From the NCBI GenBank assembly GCA_934196725.1, contig CAKPWR010000057.1, positions 1-16,993 of the forward strand: a DNA stretch of 16,993 nt, in the 5' to 3' direction. The stretch comes from an uncultured Prevotella sp. (GTDB lineage: Bacteria; Bacteroidota; Bacteroidia; Bacteroidales; Bacteroidaceae). The notes under the pieces were generated by a model that did no database searches, was not told the origin of the DNA, and saw only the letters and a list, made by a program, of their open reading frames with translations. A program made the position numbers and the translations under genes. Within the stretch, counting starts at the first letter, position 1; every line of letters begins with the position of its first letter. This document shows positions 5,896-13,713 of the stretch, piece by piece.

Positions 5896-5969
5896 ATGAT
5901 TTGCAAAGTTTGCTCAAATTATTATTATTATGTTTATTCCTTTATTCTCCTATTCCGTTAAGAAATTGA

Positions 5970-8660
5970 CTATTCTGTCAGAAACTTGAGGATTCCCAGC
6001 ATGATGCCGTTGCGGGTTTTCTCATCGATGATACATTCCAATGGGAATCCCATGACGAAGGTTCGATAGCTGGAACTCTTGTATGCTACAGCAGCACTGG
6101 CACCTGAAGTATATTGCATCGCTGTGAAGGCTTTCTGCACTGCAGGATTTAAAATCTCTGGATGGGTGGTGGCGTAGTGGCGATCGTTCAACTGACTGTA
6201 ATAGTTGAACTCCATCCCCATGCCTGCCACACTATCCGTAGTATACACGATACTATCTCGTTCCGTGATGGTGGAATCTTCCGGGTTGATGTCCTGTACG
6301 ATGAATTTGGTGCCCGTAGGCTCATAATTCACCTTGAGAATGTCATTCATGAAGGCTTGCTCTTCTTCGGTCTGCATGTCGCTTCCGTTAAACGAACCGC
6401 TGATGAGCATCTTGCCTCCACTGAGTGCATAATAGGTGATGCGTTTCTGAAGGGCAGGGGTGAATGTCTTGTAATATTCACGGGTATAACCATCATTTCG
6501 CTCCAGACCGTTGATAAGGTCTACTGCCTGATAGTTTTCCATCCTAACCTTGCCATTGGCGACTGCTTCGCTGGAACAGCTGGCAATGTTGTATTTGTTT
6601 GCCAAAGCGATGCTCCGGGCATGGCTTACTACATAGTTGAAATCATTGCCTGCCACAAATTTTCCTATCATCTCATTGCCGCAATAACCAAGTCCGTTGG
6701 TGGTTTCCTGTCCCATCCTGTTAATATCGAAGCTGGTCTGCTTTCCGCTCCAACCGGCTGTAAGTCCATAGCTGACACCTGGGTCTTTGTCGAAGTCGAA
6801 ACCTTGGATAGAATCATTGTCTTCTACTTGTGGTGAAGCGAGACGATGGAAGTTGTTGACAACCAATACCGACTTCGTAGCTGTTGGATTGTAGAGTGCC
6901 GAGAGTGTTTCGGTAGGGAAGCTCTCGCCACCAGCGTTAAGGGCAGCCACCTTGAAACTATATAGTTTGCCTGGTTCCATCTTGATTTGACAGTTGGGGC
7001 GTCTTACAACGGTTCCGTTGTCAAAACCTCCCTTGCCTTCAGCCTTATATACGATATATCGGGTAGGGCGTGCAGAAGGTTCGATGGAATCGAGCTGTGG
7101 AGTCCAGGAAAGATTTGCAAAATTATCATCCAGTTCTACGCTGAAGTTCTTGGGAGCCAGCGGCTGAACCACGTATGGCTTGTCATGATTGCTGTTTATA
7201 TATCTCAAGATGGTCTTGTAGATAGAACGGGCAATGGCAAATTTTCCCATCGGGTCCTGTGCGATACGCATATCCGGGAAACTCTGATGAGAGAGCATCT
7301 CAAGGATAGCGGAAGGAACCTCGGGCAGGCGAGTCTCCGAATAGTTGCGGTCCCATAGATAGCGCTTGCCAAACTCGCCATAGATAGCGCTGATATCTGT
7401 TACCAGATTATCACGCAGTGCTCTGGCAAAATCCTTGGAAGCCATTCTGGATACACCGCTGTTCAGCATACCATCGTTGAAATCGGTGGTGCAGATAGAA
7501 AGTGCGCCCCAGGTTGACTTACCGTCCCTGTTATATCCTGCATCACTATGTAGTGCCAGCGAGAGTTCGATAGGAACATTTTTTCCTTCCAAAGCAGGCA
7601 TGTATACACTGCCGCCACCCAGCCAGTTGGTCATCAGAGAGCGGGTGTTGATGTCATCTGCATAGTCGTTCTTGCCTTCTCTTCCGCTATAAACCTTGTA
7701 GGGTGCTCCTGCCCACTGAGCGTAATATCTCGCTCCTTCCAGGCAGCGGGGCAGTTCGCTCAGATTGCCTTCGCGTTCTATATTTCCCATACCGCCACCA
7801 AAGCGTACGGCATCAGTGGTTACTATGCCTTTCCTGGAAGACTGGTTGGTACATATCACCCGGTTGAACTCATTGCATCCACGGTCGAAATCGAAGGTGC
7901 CGAGGTATACCCAGGTGCCGCCACCCATCTTCTGGTTGACGGTGAATTCTGTTTTTTCTCCCTTATGATAGACGATGTATCTTGCATCGCTCACGCTCTT
8001 GGGTACCGTCTGGTAACTGACATAAACCGCATATTTTCCTTCTTCAGGGAAACGGGGCTGATAGCTGACCTGGCTGAATTTCTTCCGCTTGGTAGCTTTG
8101 GCTTTTCTTGCCGTACCCATGCGGAAAGGATTCTCTCCATCGCTGTATACGTTCTGCTTGTTGGCAAAGCCTACAGAGTCGCAATTGGTCCATTTCCTGC
8201 CGGTAGCCAATTCTTTGTAGCATACTGATTTTTCTGCATCATCGTTGTCCACAATGATTTCGTTCTTTTGCCAGTCTCTTTCGCGGGGCGTAAATACCAC
8301 GGCACCTGCATTTTGCAACATTGGGATGAGATAAGGCACCACAATGGTTTGGGTGAAGAGGTCTTCCGTTGTGCAAAAGAGGTTAGGGCGTTGCCATTTC
8401 CAACGGCGGAGGTCATTGCAATAATAACGGCCGTGGGAAGCCCATAAAGAGATATGACGGTTGGACAGACCTGCTGTTGGGAAATAAGGACGGGAGGCGT
8501 TGAATACCCACGGATCGTCATCGTAATCTATACCTTCCCAAGCCAAGCTGTTGCCTTCATCGTAGGTAGCAAAAGACGATTTGCCGTTAGCTTGGAATAT
8601 AATTCCGGTAGCCAACAGCAAACTGCTTACTAAACAATATGTTATATGTTGATGTTTCAC
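5970..8660 (-). CDS. Secreted golvesin/FN3 protein with amidase-like zinc site
   Basis: This 896-residue exported protein has an N-terminal hydrophobic signal (LVSSLLLATGIIFQANG). It belongs to a Bacteroidota family often labelled 'xanthan lyase' or golvesin C-terminal-like. An amidase_3-like catalytic fold appears split by an insertion: SHGRYY (H76), LQNAGAVVFTPRERDW (E127), LHSDAG (H371) and ILEMLSHQSFPDM (E454) match the order of zinc and catalytic residues in N-acetylmuramoyl-L-alanine amidases. Between them, about residues 164-290 resemble a golvesin domain (YAVYVSYQTVP, GGTWVYLGTFDFDRG, TTDAVRFGGG). An FN3-like domain spans about 500-590, and a C-terminal alpha/beta domain (600-896), possibly glutamine-amidotransferase-like, has no clear function. 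It probably acts on peptidoglycan at the cell surface or in the periplasm. It starts 21 bp after the acyltransferase stop. Confidence 0.8.
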   Translation of the reverse strand: MKHQHITYCLVSSLLLATGIIFQANGKSSFATYDEGNSLAWEGIDYDDDPWVFNASRPYFPTAGLSNRHISLWASHGRYYCNDLRRWKWQRPNLFCTTEDLFTQTIVVPYLIPMLQNAGAVVFTPRERDWQKNEIIVDNDDAEKSVCYKELATGRKWTNCDSVGFANKQNVYSDGENPFRMGTARKAKATKRKKFSQVSYQPRFPEEGKYAVYVSYQTVPKSVSDARYIVYHKGEKTEFTVNQKMGGGTWVYLGTFDFDRGCNEFNRVICTNQSSRKGIVTTDAVRFGGGMGNIEREGNLSELPRCLEGARYYAQWAGAPYKVYSGREGKNDYADDINTRSLMTNWLGGGSVYMPALEGKNVPIELSLALHSDAGYNRDGKSTWGALSICTTDFNDGMLNSGVSRMASKDFARALRDNLVTDISAIYGEFGKRYLWDRNYSETRLPEVPSAILEMLSHQSFPDMRIAQDPMGKFAIARSIYKTILRYINSNHDKPYVVQPLAPKNFSVELDDNFANLSWTPQLDSIEPSARPTRYIVYKAEGKGGFDNGTVVRRPNCQIKMEPGKLYSFKVAALNAGGESFPTETLSALYNPTATKSVLVVNNFHRLASPQVEDNDSIQGFDFDKDPGVSYGLTAGWSGKQTSFDINRMGQETTNGLGYCGNEMIGKFVAGNDFNYVVSHARSIALANKYNIASCSSEAVANGKVRMENYQAVDLINGLERNDGYTREYYKTFTPALQKRITYYALSGGKMLISGSFNGSDMQTEEEQAFMNDILKVNYEPTGTKFIVQDINPEDSTITERDSIVYTTDSVAGMGMEFNYYSQLNDRHYATTHPEILNPAVQKAFTAMQYTSGASAAVAYKSSSYRTFVMGFPLECIIDEKTRNGIMLGILKFLTE

Positions 8661-8681
8661 TTTTCTTTTTAACCCTCTTTT

Positions 8682-9239
8682 TTAGTCTACTTCGCCGATT
8701 GTGAACTTCTCTGGCTTCTTGCCTTTAAAGTCCTTGAAGTAGAGTTTTATCTCGCGCATGTCTTTATCTACATCTCCTGAAGGAATGACGACTTTGTTGC
8801 ACTGGATAAGGCGACGCTGGAAGTCTACCCCGTAGAGATAGATAGGCAGCCCAGCCTTGAGGGCAATGAAGTAAAAGCCCTTTTTCCAGTCAGGATTCAG
8901 TGAGCGGGTGCCCTCTGGAGTAATGCAAAGTCCAAAGCTTTCGCGCTTCTTGGCTTCTTCTGCAAGGTTGTCGGTCATGCTGGTGTGCTTGCTGCGCCAA
9001 ACCGGAATGCCTCCCATTCTGCGGAAGATGGGACCTAGAGGCCAGAAAAACCATTCTTTCTTCATGAGGAAATTGCACTTCATACCCTCTGCGTGTTCGA
9101 ACAGCTGACCGAGAATCAAATCCCAGTTGCTGGTATGAGGAGCTAAGCAGATGATATACTTTTCAGGAAGTTCGAAGGCTACATCCTTTTTCCATCCCAA
9201 ACGCTTGTACAATAACCACTGACAGATGTTTCTTATCAT
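8682..9239 (-). CDS. PlsC-like 1-acylglycerol-3-phosphate acyltransferase
   Basis: This 185-residue protein is a lysophospholipid acyltransferase of the PlsC type. The catalytic H-x4-D motif is HTSNWD (H35, D40). The second block, GPIFRRMGGIPVWR (residues 69-82), includes the usual Arg-containing substrate region, and the third is ITPEGTRS (E109), followed by WKKGFYFIALKAGLPIYL. It would transfer an acyl group to a lysophosphatidate or a related lipid at the inner membrane. It lacks the N-terminal transmembrane helix of some PlsC proteins and is short, so it belongs to the compact subgroup common in Bacteroidota; the exact acceptor is not determined. The gene is 21 bp upstream of the amidase-like gene and probably in the same operon. 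Confidence 0.88.
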   Translation of the reverse strand: MIRNICQWLLYKRLGWKKDVAFELPEKYIICLAPHTSNWDLILGQLFEHAEGMKCNFLMKKEWFFWPLGPIFRRMGGIPVWRSKHTSMTDNLAEEAKKRESFGLCITPEGTRSLNPDWKKGFYFIALKAGLPIYLYGVDFQRRLIQCNKVVIPSGDVDKDMREIKLYFKDFKGKKPEKFTIGEVD

Positions 9240-9270
9240 TACTTTTTATGTTATATATATAATAGGTGAA

Positions 9271-9299
9271 AAGAGGAGTCTTGGAAAGAAACTCCTCTT
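9271..9299 (-). terminator. Terminator after the 90-aa protein gene
   Basis: Nine-base arms AAGAGGAGT (9271-9279) and ACTCCTCTT (9291-9299) pair perfectly around an 11-nt loop. Read on the minus strand the stem ends in CTCTTTTC, a short T-tract. It separates the 90-residue protein gene from the acyltransferase gene. Confidence 0.6.
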
Positions 9300-9342
9300 A
9301 TTCCCTTATTTCTTTTAATTCTTTTCTCTTTCTAACGTGTCG

Positions 9343-9615
9343 CTATCCCAAATTAGCGATTTGATCCACTACTTCGCTTACCTGCTTGTTGAAATCCTTA
9401 ATCAAGTTCTGGTAATAGACGCCAGCCTTGATGCCTGGTTCCGGGTGAGAAACTCGGCTGATGAAATCGTTGTGAATCATCACCACTGAAGACAGAATTC
9501 CATCTACGTCTTCCTGACTAGGTTTGCCGTTATACAATGAGGCAGCTACAGTCTCAGCGAAAAGCTCGCTGGTGATGTAGTTAATAGTGCGTTTTAAATC
9601 TCTTTTGTTAGCCAT
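9343..9615 (-). CDS. Conserved Bacteroidales-type protein of unknown function
   Basis: This 90-residue helical soluble protein starts MANKRDLKRTINYITSELF. The style matches a short protein family I associate with Bacteroidales genomes, but I know of no function. There is no signal peptide, Cys pair or nucleotide-binding motif. The segment SELFAETVAASLYNGKP is followed by a long helical stretch with a conserved-looking HNDFISRVSHPEPG. It is monocistronic by appearance, with its own consensus-like promoter upstream and a hairpin downstream. It is divergent from pfp and shares the 195-bp intergenic region with it. Confidence 0.75.
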   Translation of the reverse strand: MANKRDLKRTINYITSELFAETVAASLYNGKPSQEDVDGILSSVVMIHNDFISRVSHPEPGIKAGVYYQNLIKDFNKQVSEVVDQIANLG

Positions 9616-9655
9616 ATTATAATCTTTTAGTTAATAAATGATTCGAAATATTGGT

Positions 9656-9685
9656 CAAAGATAATCATTTTCTTTGTAAATCCAA
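9656..9685 (-). promoter_or_regulatory. Promoter of the 90-aa protein gene
   Basis: TTG (9683-9685) and TATCTTTG (9656-9663) on the minus strand are 19 nt apart, matching the Bacteroidota consensus. Transcription would start near 9649, about 35 nt before the ATG at 9615. Confidence 0.65.
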
Positions 9686-9757
9686 TATTTTTTCAGAAAA
9701 AATCTTCTTATTAACGCATTTTTAGCATTTTTCTTTCCGTATCTCGCAGAAAAACCT

Positions 9758-9765
9758 TAAATTTG
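9758..9765 (+). promoter_or_regulatory. -7 element of the pfp promoter
   Basis: TAAATTTG matches TAnnTTTG, and 20 nt upstream is TTTC (9734-9737), three of four bases of the -33 element. The predicted leader before the pfp ATG at 9811 is about 40 nt. I see no riboswitch-like structure in it. Confidence 0.5.
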
Positions 9766-9810
9766 CAGTGTTTTTGAAGTTTCAACTAATTAAATATTAA
9801 TAAAAGAATT

Positions 9811-11460
9811 ATGGAAAAAAGTGCATTGCAGATTGCAAGAGCTGCTTATCAGCCAAAGTTGCCAAAGGCGCTTCAGGGTCCTGTAAAGGCAGTTGAGGGT
9901 GCAGCAACTCAGTCAGTAGGTAACCAGGAAGAAATCAAGGCTCTCTTCCCTAACACATACGGTATGCCTGTTATTACTTTCGAGGCAGGTGAGGCTCAGG
10001 AACTCCCAGCTTTCAACGTAGGTGTTATCCTCTCTGGCGGTCAGGCTCCTGGCGGTCACAACGTTATCTCTGGTCTCTTCGACGGTGTGAAGTCTCTCAA
10101 CCCTGCTAACAAGCTCTATGGCTTCATCCTCGGTCCTGGCGGTCTCGTTGATCACAAGTATATGGAGATTACTCCTGAGATCATGGACGAGTACCGCAAC
10201 ACTGGTGGTTTCGATATCATCGGTTCTGGCCGTACCAAGCTGGAGAAGGAAGACCAGTTTGAGAAGGGTATCGAGATTCTCCGTGAGCTCGGTATCAAGG
10301 CGCTCGTTATCATCGGTGGTGACGACTCTAACACCAACGCTTGCGTTCTCGCTGAGTACTATGCTGCCAAGAAGTATGGCGTTCAGGTAATCGGTTGCCC
10401 TAAGACTATCGACGGTGACTTGAAGAACGAGCAGATTGAGACATCTTTCGGTTTCGATACTGCCTGCAAGACATACTCTGAGCTCATCGGTAACATCGAG
10501 CGCGACTGTAACTCTGCACGCAAGTACTGGCACTTCATCAAGTTGATGGGTCGTTCAGCTTCTCACATCGCTCTTGAGTGCGCACTCCAGACTCAGCCAA
10601 ACATCTGCTTGATTTCTGAGGAGGTAGAGGCTAAGGAAATGTCACTTGACGATGTTGTTACATACATCGCTACAGCCGTAGCCAACCGTGCTGCTGAGGG
10701 CAACAACTTCGGTACTGTTCTCATCCCAGAGGGCTTGATCGAGTTCATCCCAGCTATCAAGAAGCTCATCGCAGAGTTGAACGAGGTTCTTACAGACCCT
10801 GCAACAGGTGAAAGCCGTGAGTTTGCCAGCGCTGAGGAGCAGATTGCATTCGTTAAGGGTGCCATCGCTAAGGACAACCTCGCTGTATTGGAGTCTTTGC
10901 CAGCTGACGTAGCTCGCCAGCTCTGCCTCGACCGTGACCCTCACGGAAACGTACAGGTTTCTCTCATCGAGACAGAGAAGTTGCTCTCTCGTATGGTAGC
11001 TGAGAAGTTGGCTGCTTGGAAGAAGGAGGGTAAGTTCGTAGGTAAGTTCTCAGCTCAGCACCACTTCTTCGGTTACGAGGGACGTTGCGCAGCTCCTTCT
11101 AACTACGATGCTGACTACTGCTACTCACTCGGTTTCAACGCATCTCGCCTCATCGCTAACGGCAAGACTGGTTACATGTCAATCATCAAGAACACCACAG
11201 CTCCTGCTGCAGAGTGGATTGCCGGTGGTGTGCCTATCACAATGATGATGAACATCGAGCGTCGTAACGGTGCTAACAAGCCAGTTATCCGCAAGGCTCT
11301 CGTAGAGCTCGACGGTGCTCCATTCAAGTTCTTCGCTTCTAAGCGTGAGCAGTGGGCTAAGGAGACAGCTTATGTATATCCAGGTCCTATCCAGTACTGG
11401 GGTCCATCTGAGGTTTGCGACCAGACCACAAAGACTCTCCAGTTGGAGCAGGCTAAGTAA
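9811..11460 (+). CDS. pfp: PPi-dependent 6-phosphofructokinase
   Basis: This 549-residue diphosphate--fructose-6-phosphate 1-phosphotransferase reversibly converts fructose 6-phosphate and pyrophosphate to fructose 1,6-bisphosphate and phosphate in the cytoplasm, serving glycolysis and gluconeogenesis. It is the long bacterial/plant-type form. Motifs are [11 protein letters not shown] (residues 74-84), [10 protein letters not shown] (167-176), [12 protein letters not shown] (196-207) and LMGRSASH (245-252). The second Asp of GGDD and the Lys of PKTIDGD are the residues that select pyrophosphate over ATP. Codon use is strongly skewed to a few codons (CTC, GGT, AAG, ATC), unlike the accessory genes to the left, which points to high expression. 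It has its own promoter and a hairpin-rich 3' end. Confidence 0.97.
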   Translation: MEKSALQIARAAYQPKLPKALQGPVKAVEGAATQSVGNQEEIKALFPNTYGMPVITFEAGEAQELPAFNVGVILSGGQAPGGHNVISGLFDGVKSLNPANKLYGFILGPGGLVDHKYMEITPEIMDEYRNTGGFDIIGSGRTKLEKEDQFEKGIEILRELGIKALVIIGGDDSNTNACVLAEYYAAKKYGVQVIGCPKTIDGDLKNEQIETSFGFDTACKTYSELIGNIERDCNSARKYWHFIKLMGRSASHIALECALQTQPNICLISEEVEAKEMSLDDVVTYIATAVANRAAEGNNFGTVLIPEGLIEFIPAIKKLIAELNEVLTDPATGESREFASAEEQIAFVKGAIAKDNLAVLESLPADVARQLCLDRDPHGNVQVSLIETEKLLSRMVAEKLAAWKKEGKFVGKFSAQHHFFGYEGRCAAPSNYDADYCYSLGFNASRLIANGKTGYMSIIKNTTAPAAEWIAGGVPITMMMNIERRNGANKPVIRKALVELDGAPFKFFASKREQWAKETAYVYPGPIQYWGPSEVCDQTTKTLQLEQAK

Positions 11461-11501
11461 GAAATATGTTTCTGATGATTCAGGAATAAACATTCCTATA
11501 T

Positions 11502-11590
11502 AGGTGCTAGATTCTTCTAGCCGACCTTTAGGGAGGGGATGTCTTGCCGTAGGCTGTATAGCCATGCATGCACCTCCTCCCTCTTTTTTT
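11502..11590 (+). terminator. Two hairpins after pfp, the second a terminator
   Basis: The first hairpin has arms AGGTGCTAGA-type: GCTAGA (11506-11511) and TCTAGC (11516-11521) around TTCT, with an outer AGGT/ACCT pair. The second pairs AGGGAGG (11530-11536) with CCTCCCT (11576-11582), encloses a small GGCT-GTAT-AGCC hairpin, and is followed by seven T residues (11584-11590). This would end the pfp transcript. The GH25 gene begins 18 bp later with no promoter I can see, so some read-through is possible. Confidence 0.65.
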
Positions 11591-11607
11591 ATATATAATT
11601 CATTATC

Positions 11608-12522
11608 ATGGTAAACAAACAAACTAGCAACAACAACAAACGTGGTGGAGCGAAGAAAACTTCTTCTTCCCCGGTCAGAACCACGGCGAAGCGACCTGCC
11701 CGTAGACGTAGGTCCAGACGTTCGTCGGGGCTTTGGAGCCGTTATCCCCGTTGGGCTTGGTGGATTGGCGGAATAGCAGTTGTTGTACTGTATGTTTTTT
11801 TGTTTTACCATTTCTTCGTAGGTCCTACGGGTTTTAGATGGCGTGCGCTTTATGGTGATGAGGTCTATCCTGAAGGATATGAAATTCATGGCATAGATAT
11901 CTCTCATTATCAGGGAGATATAGATTGGGAGCAACTTAAGAATGCAATGATTAAGGGATGCCCTGTGCGTTTTGTCATCATTAAGAGCACTGAGGGCTCC
12001 AGCAGGCTGGATGAGAATTTCCGTTCTAATTTCAATCAGGCTCGCGATTTTGGTTTTATCCGTGGTGTATATCATTTCTGGAGCAATAAATCTACGGCTC
12101 GTGAACAGGCTTATTATTTCCTGCAGCAAGTGCATCTTACCGATGGAGATTTGCCGCCGGTGCTTGACATCGAGCACAAACCGGATGATAAGAGCGTGGA
12201 GGATTTTCAACGTGATGTACTTACGTGGTTGCATATCGTAGAAGACAGGTATCATGTGAAGCCTATCATCTATACTTATTATAAGTTTAAGGAGCAATAC
12301 CTAAGTGCGCCGGTTTTTGATGATTATCCTTATTGGATAGCCCACTATTATGTGGACAAGGTGCAATACAAGGGCAAATGGAAGTTCTGGCAGCATACGG
12401 ATGCTGGTAAATTGCCAGGCATCAAGGGATATGTAGATTTTGATATCTACAATGGAAGTTATTACGACTTGAAGCAATTGTGCATAGGAAGTAATAACAA
12501 TGAGAAAATATTTAACGAGTGA
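11608..12522 (+). CDS. Membrane-anchored GH25 lysozyme (muramidase)
   Basis: This 304-residue protein has a glycoside hydrolase family 25 domain at about residues 94-296, cleaving the MurNAc-GlcNAc bond of peptidoglycan. Catalytic landmarks are GIDISHYQG (D97) and VLDIEHK (D187, E189), with KSTEG, GVYHFW and WQHTD elsewhere in the barrel and a VDFDIYNG end close to the family's usual DxN. A very basic N-terminus (residues 1-40, Lys/Arg-rich) precedes one transmembrane helix (about 48-70, WAWWIGGIAVVVLYVFLFY), so it is an inner-membrane protein with the enzyme in the periplasm. Bacteroidota carry such enzymes for wall turnover; some GH25 proteins are phage or effector lysins, but nothing here suggests phage. 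It is 18 bp from the pfp terminator and ends in a strong hairpin. Confidence 0.93.
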   Translation: MVNKQTSNNNKRGGAKKTSSSPVRTTAKRPARRRRSRRSSGLWSRYPRWAWWIGGIAVVVLYVFLFYHFFVGPTGFRWRALYGDEVYPEGYEIHGIDISHYQGDIDWEQLKNAMIKGCPVRFVIIKSTEGSSRLDENFRSNFNQARDFGFIRGVYHFWSNKSTAREQAYYFLQQVHLTDGDLPPVLDIEHKPDDKSVEDFQRDVLTWLHIVEDRYHVKPIIYTYYKFKEQYLSAPVFDDYPYWIAHYYVDKVQYKGKWKFWQHTDAGKLPGIKGYVDFDIYNGSYYDLKQLCIGSNNNEKIFNE

Positions 12523-12531
12523 CGGAATGTG

Positions 12532-12592
12532 TAAGGTGTAATTCATCATGTACAATGAAAAATGTACTTTATGAATTACACCTTATATTTTT
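12532..12592 (+). terminator. Strong terminator after the GH25 gene
   Basis: Perfect 15-bp arms TAAGGTGTAATTCAT (12532-12546) and its reverse complement (12571-12585), with an inner GTACA/TGTAC stem in the loop, are followed by TATTTTT. It lies 10 bp past the GH25 stop and separates it from the convergent prmA gene. Confidence 0.85.
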
Positions 12593-12626
12593 ACTGTTGA
12601 TAGGGTAATCTGATGCTCTGGCTTTT

Positions 12627-13499
12627 CTATTCTCCAAGTACCAGGCATGCCCAGTTGTTGTCAACATGACGGTTGGTTTCATGAAGTCCAAGCTCTGCTG
12701 CATTTTCCAGTAATACAGGGATGTCCTCTTCGTAGAATCCGCTGAGTATCAGAGAACCACCGATATTCATGACACTGCGGAACAGTTTCATGTCTTCAAG
12801 CAGAATATTGCGGTTGATGTTTGCCATCACCACATCAAATACGCCGCTGACATGGTTGAGAACGCTGCTGTTTCCGAAGAATACTTCCATGTTGTCAACG
12901 CCATTGAGAACAGCATTATGTTTGGCATTCTCAACGCTCCATTCGTCGATGTCATATCCTACAACATCTTTGGCTCCCAGTTTGGAAGAGGTGAGTCCCA
13001 AAATACCGGTTCCGGTACCGCAATCCAGAATGCGTTTGGTCTTGATTGGCATCTGGAGCAATTGCGAGATGATCATACGGGTAGTCTCATGATTTCCTGT
13101 ACCGAAGGCAAGTTTTGCTTCAATTCCAATCTCGATGATGTCAGGGCGGTTACTTGTGTCCGGATAGAGTTCTGGATGCTTGGCATCGTAGATAACAACC
13201 TGGTCGTCCACAAAAATAGGAGCGAATCCCTGTTCCTCCCATTCCTGATTCCAGTCTTTGTCCTCGGCATCCTGGATGGCATAGGTGATTTGGGTATCCA
13301 TGATTGGAAAATCAGAGATATAGGCATCAAGTGCCTCCTTATCGAAAAGGTCTTTCTGTACGTATGCCTCCATGCCTGTTTCTGTTTCCTCGAACGATTC
13401 GAATCCAGCCTCGGCAGCTCCGTCGGCAAGGAGGTCGCGAGCTGCTTCCATCAGGTCGGGAGCGGTCTCAATATTGAATGTTGCTACAAAGTATTTCAT
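12627..13499 (-). CDS. prmA: Ribosomal protein L11 methyltransferase
   Basis: This 290-residue enzyme uses S-adenosylmethionine to methylate ribosomal protein L11. The family signature AFGTGNHETTRM is at residues 131-142. The Rossmann motif I is ILDCGTGTGILGL (157-169), followed by the acidic GYDIDEWSVENAKHN, and MANINRNILLEDM is the PrmA equivalent of the catalytic N-x-N region. The N-terminal part (about 1-100) is the L11-recognition domain, somewhat acidic. Length matches the family. It is convergent with the GH25 gene and divergent from the secreted-protein gene at 13714, sharing a 214-bp AT-rich promoter region. It is a housekeeping gene with no abnormal features. Confidence 0.95.
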   Translation of the reverse strand: MKYFVATFNIETAPDLMEAARDLLADGAAEAGFESFEETETGMEAYVQKDLFDKEALDAYISDFPIMDTQITYAIQDAEDKDWNQEWEEQGFAPIFVDDQVVIYDAKHPELYPDTSNRPDIIEIGIEAKLAFGTGNHETTRMIISQLLQMPIKTKRILDCGTGTGILGLTSSKLGAKDVVGYDIDEWSVENAKHNAVLNGVDNMEVFFGNSSVLNHVSGVFDVVMANINRNILLEDMKLFRSVMNIGGSLILSGFYEEDIPVLLENAAELGLHETNRHVDNNWACLVLGE

Positions 13500-13554
13500 G
13501 CCTTTTTTATGTGTATAAATGTTGAAAAACGTTTGAATTCATTTAATTTTTCTG

Positions 13555-13562
13555 CAAAATTA
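13555..13562 (-). promoter_or_regulatory. Possible -7 element of the prmA promoter
   Basis: TAATTTTG on the minus strand fits TAnnTTTG and lies 55 bp upstream of the prmA start. No TTTG-like -33 element appears at the usual spacing, so the assignment is weak. Confidence 0.4.
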
Positions 13563-13604
13563 TAAAAAATAGGGGAAATCCTACCATTATTTAGGGTTTT
13601 TCTG

Positions 13605-13691
13605 TACTTTTGCAGTAAGATATGCAATATTTTTGCATTATGATTATTATATTTATATAAATAATAACCCAAAATGGAGTAAAAACTCCAT
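13605..13691 (+). promoter_or_regulatory. Promoter and leader hairpin of the envelope operon
   Basis: Two TAnnTTTG boxes occur: TACTTTTG (13605-13612) and TATTTTTG (13628-13635). The second sits inside the palindrome ATGCAA-TATTT-TTGCAT (13622-13638), which could be a regulator site. Neither has a clear -33 element. Downstream, ATGGAGT-AAAA-ACTCCAT (13674-13691) forms a 7-bp hairpin 22 bp before the start codon, where it could affect translation. The genes served would be those at 13714 and 14736. Confidence 0.45.
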
Positions 13692-13713
13692 ATCAAAATA
13701 GGAGAATAGTAAA

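Noticed and set aside
5853..5906. Upstream ATG extension of the small gene before ygiQ
   Set aside because: The extra 18 residues only translate the TTCAAAG tandem repeat, so the Met at 5852 is a better start.
11461..11607. Riboswitch upstream of the GH25 gene
   Set aside because: The two hairpins are explained by termination of pfp, and I see no conserved ligand-binding layout.
11179..12297. Minus-strand open frame of 372 codons over the end of pfp and the GH25 gene
   Set aside because: It crosses two genes with firm motifs and the pfp terminator, and its own product has no family features.
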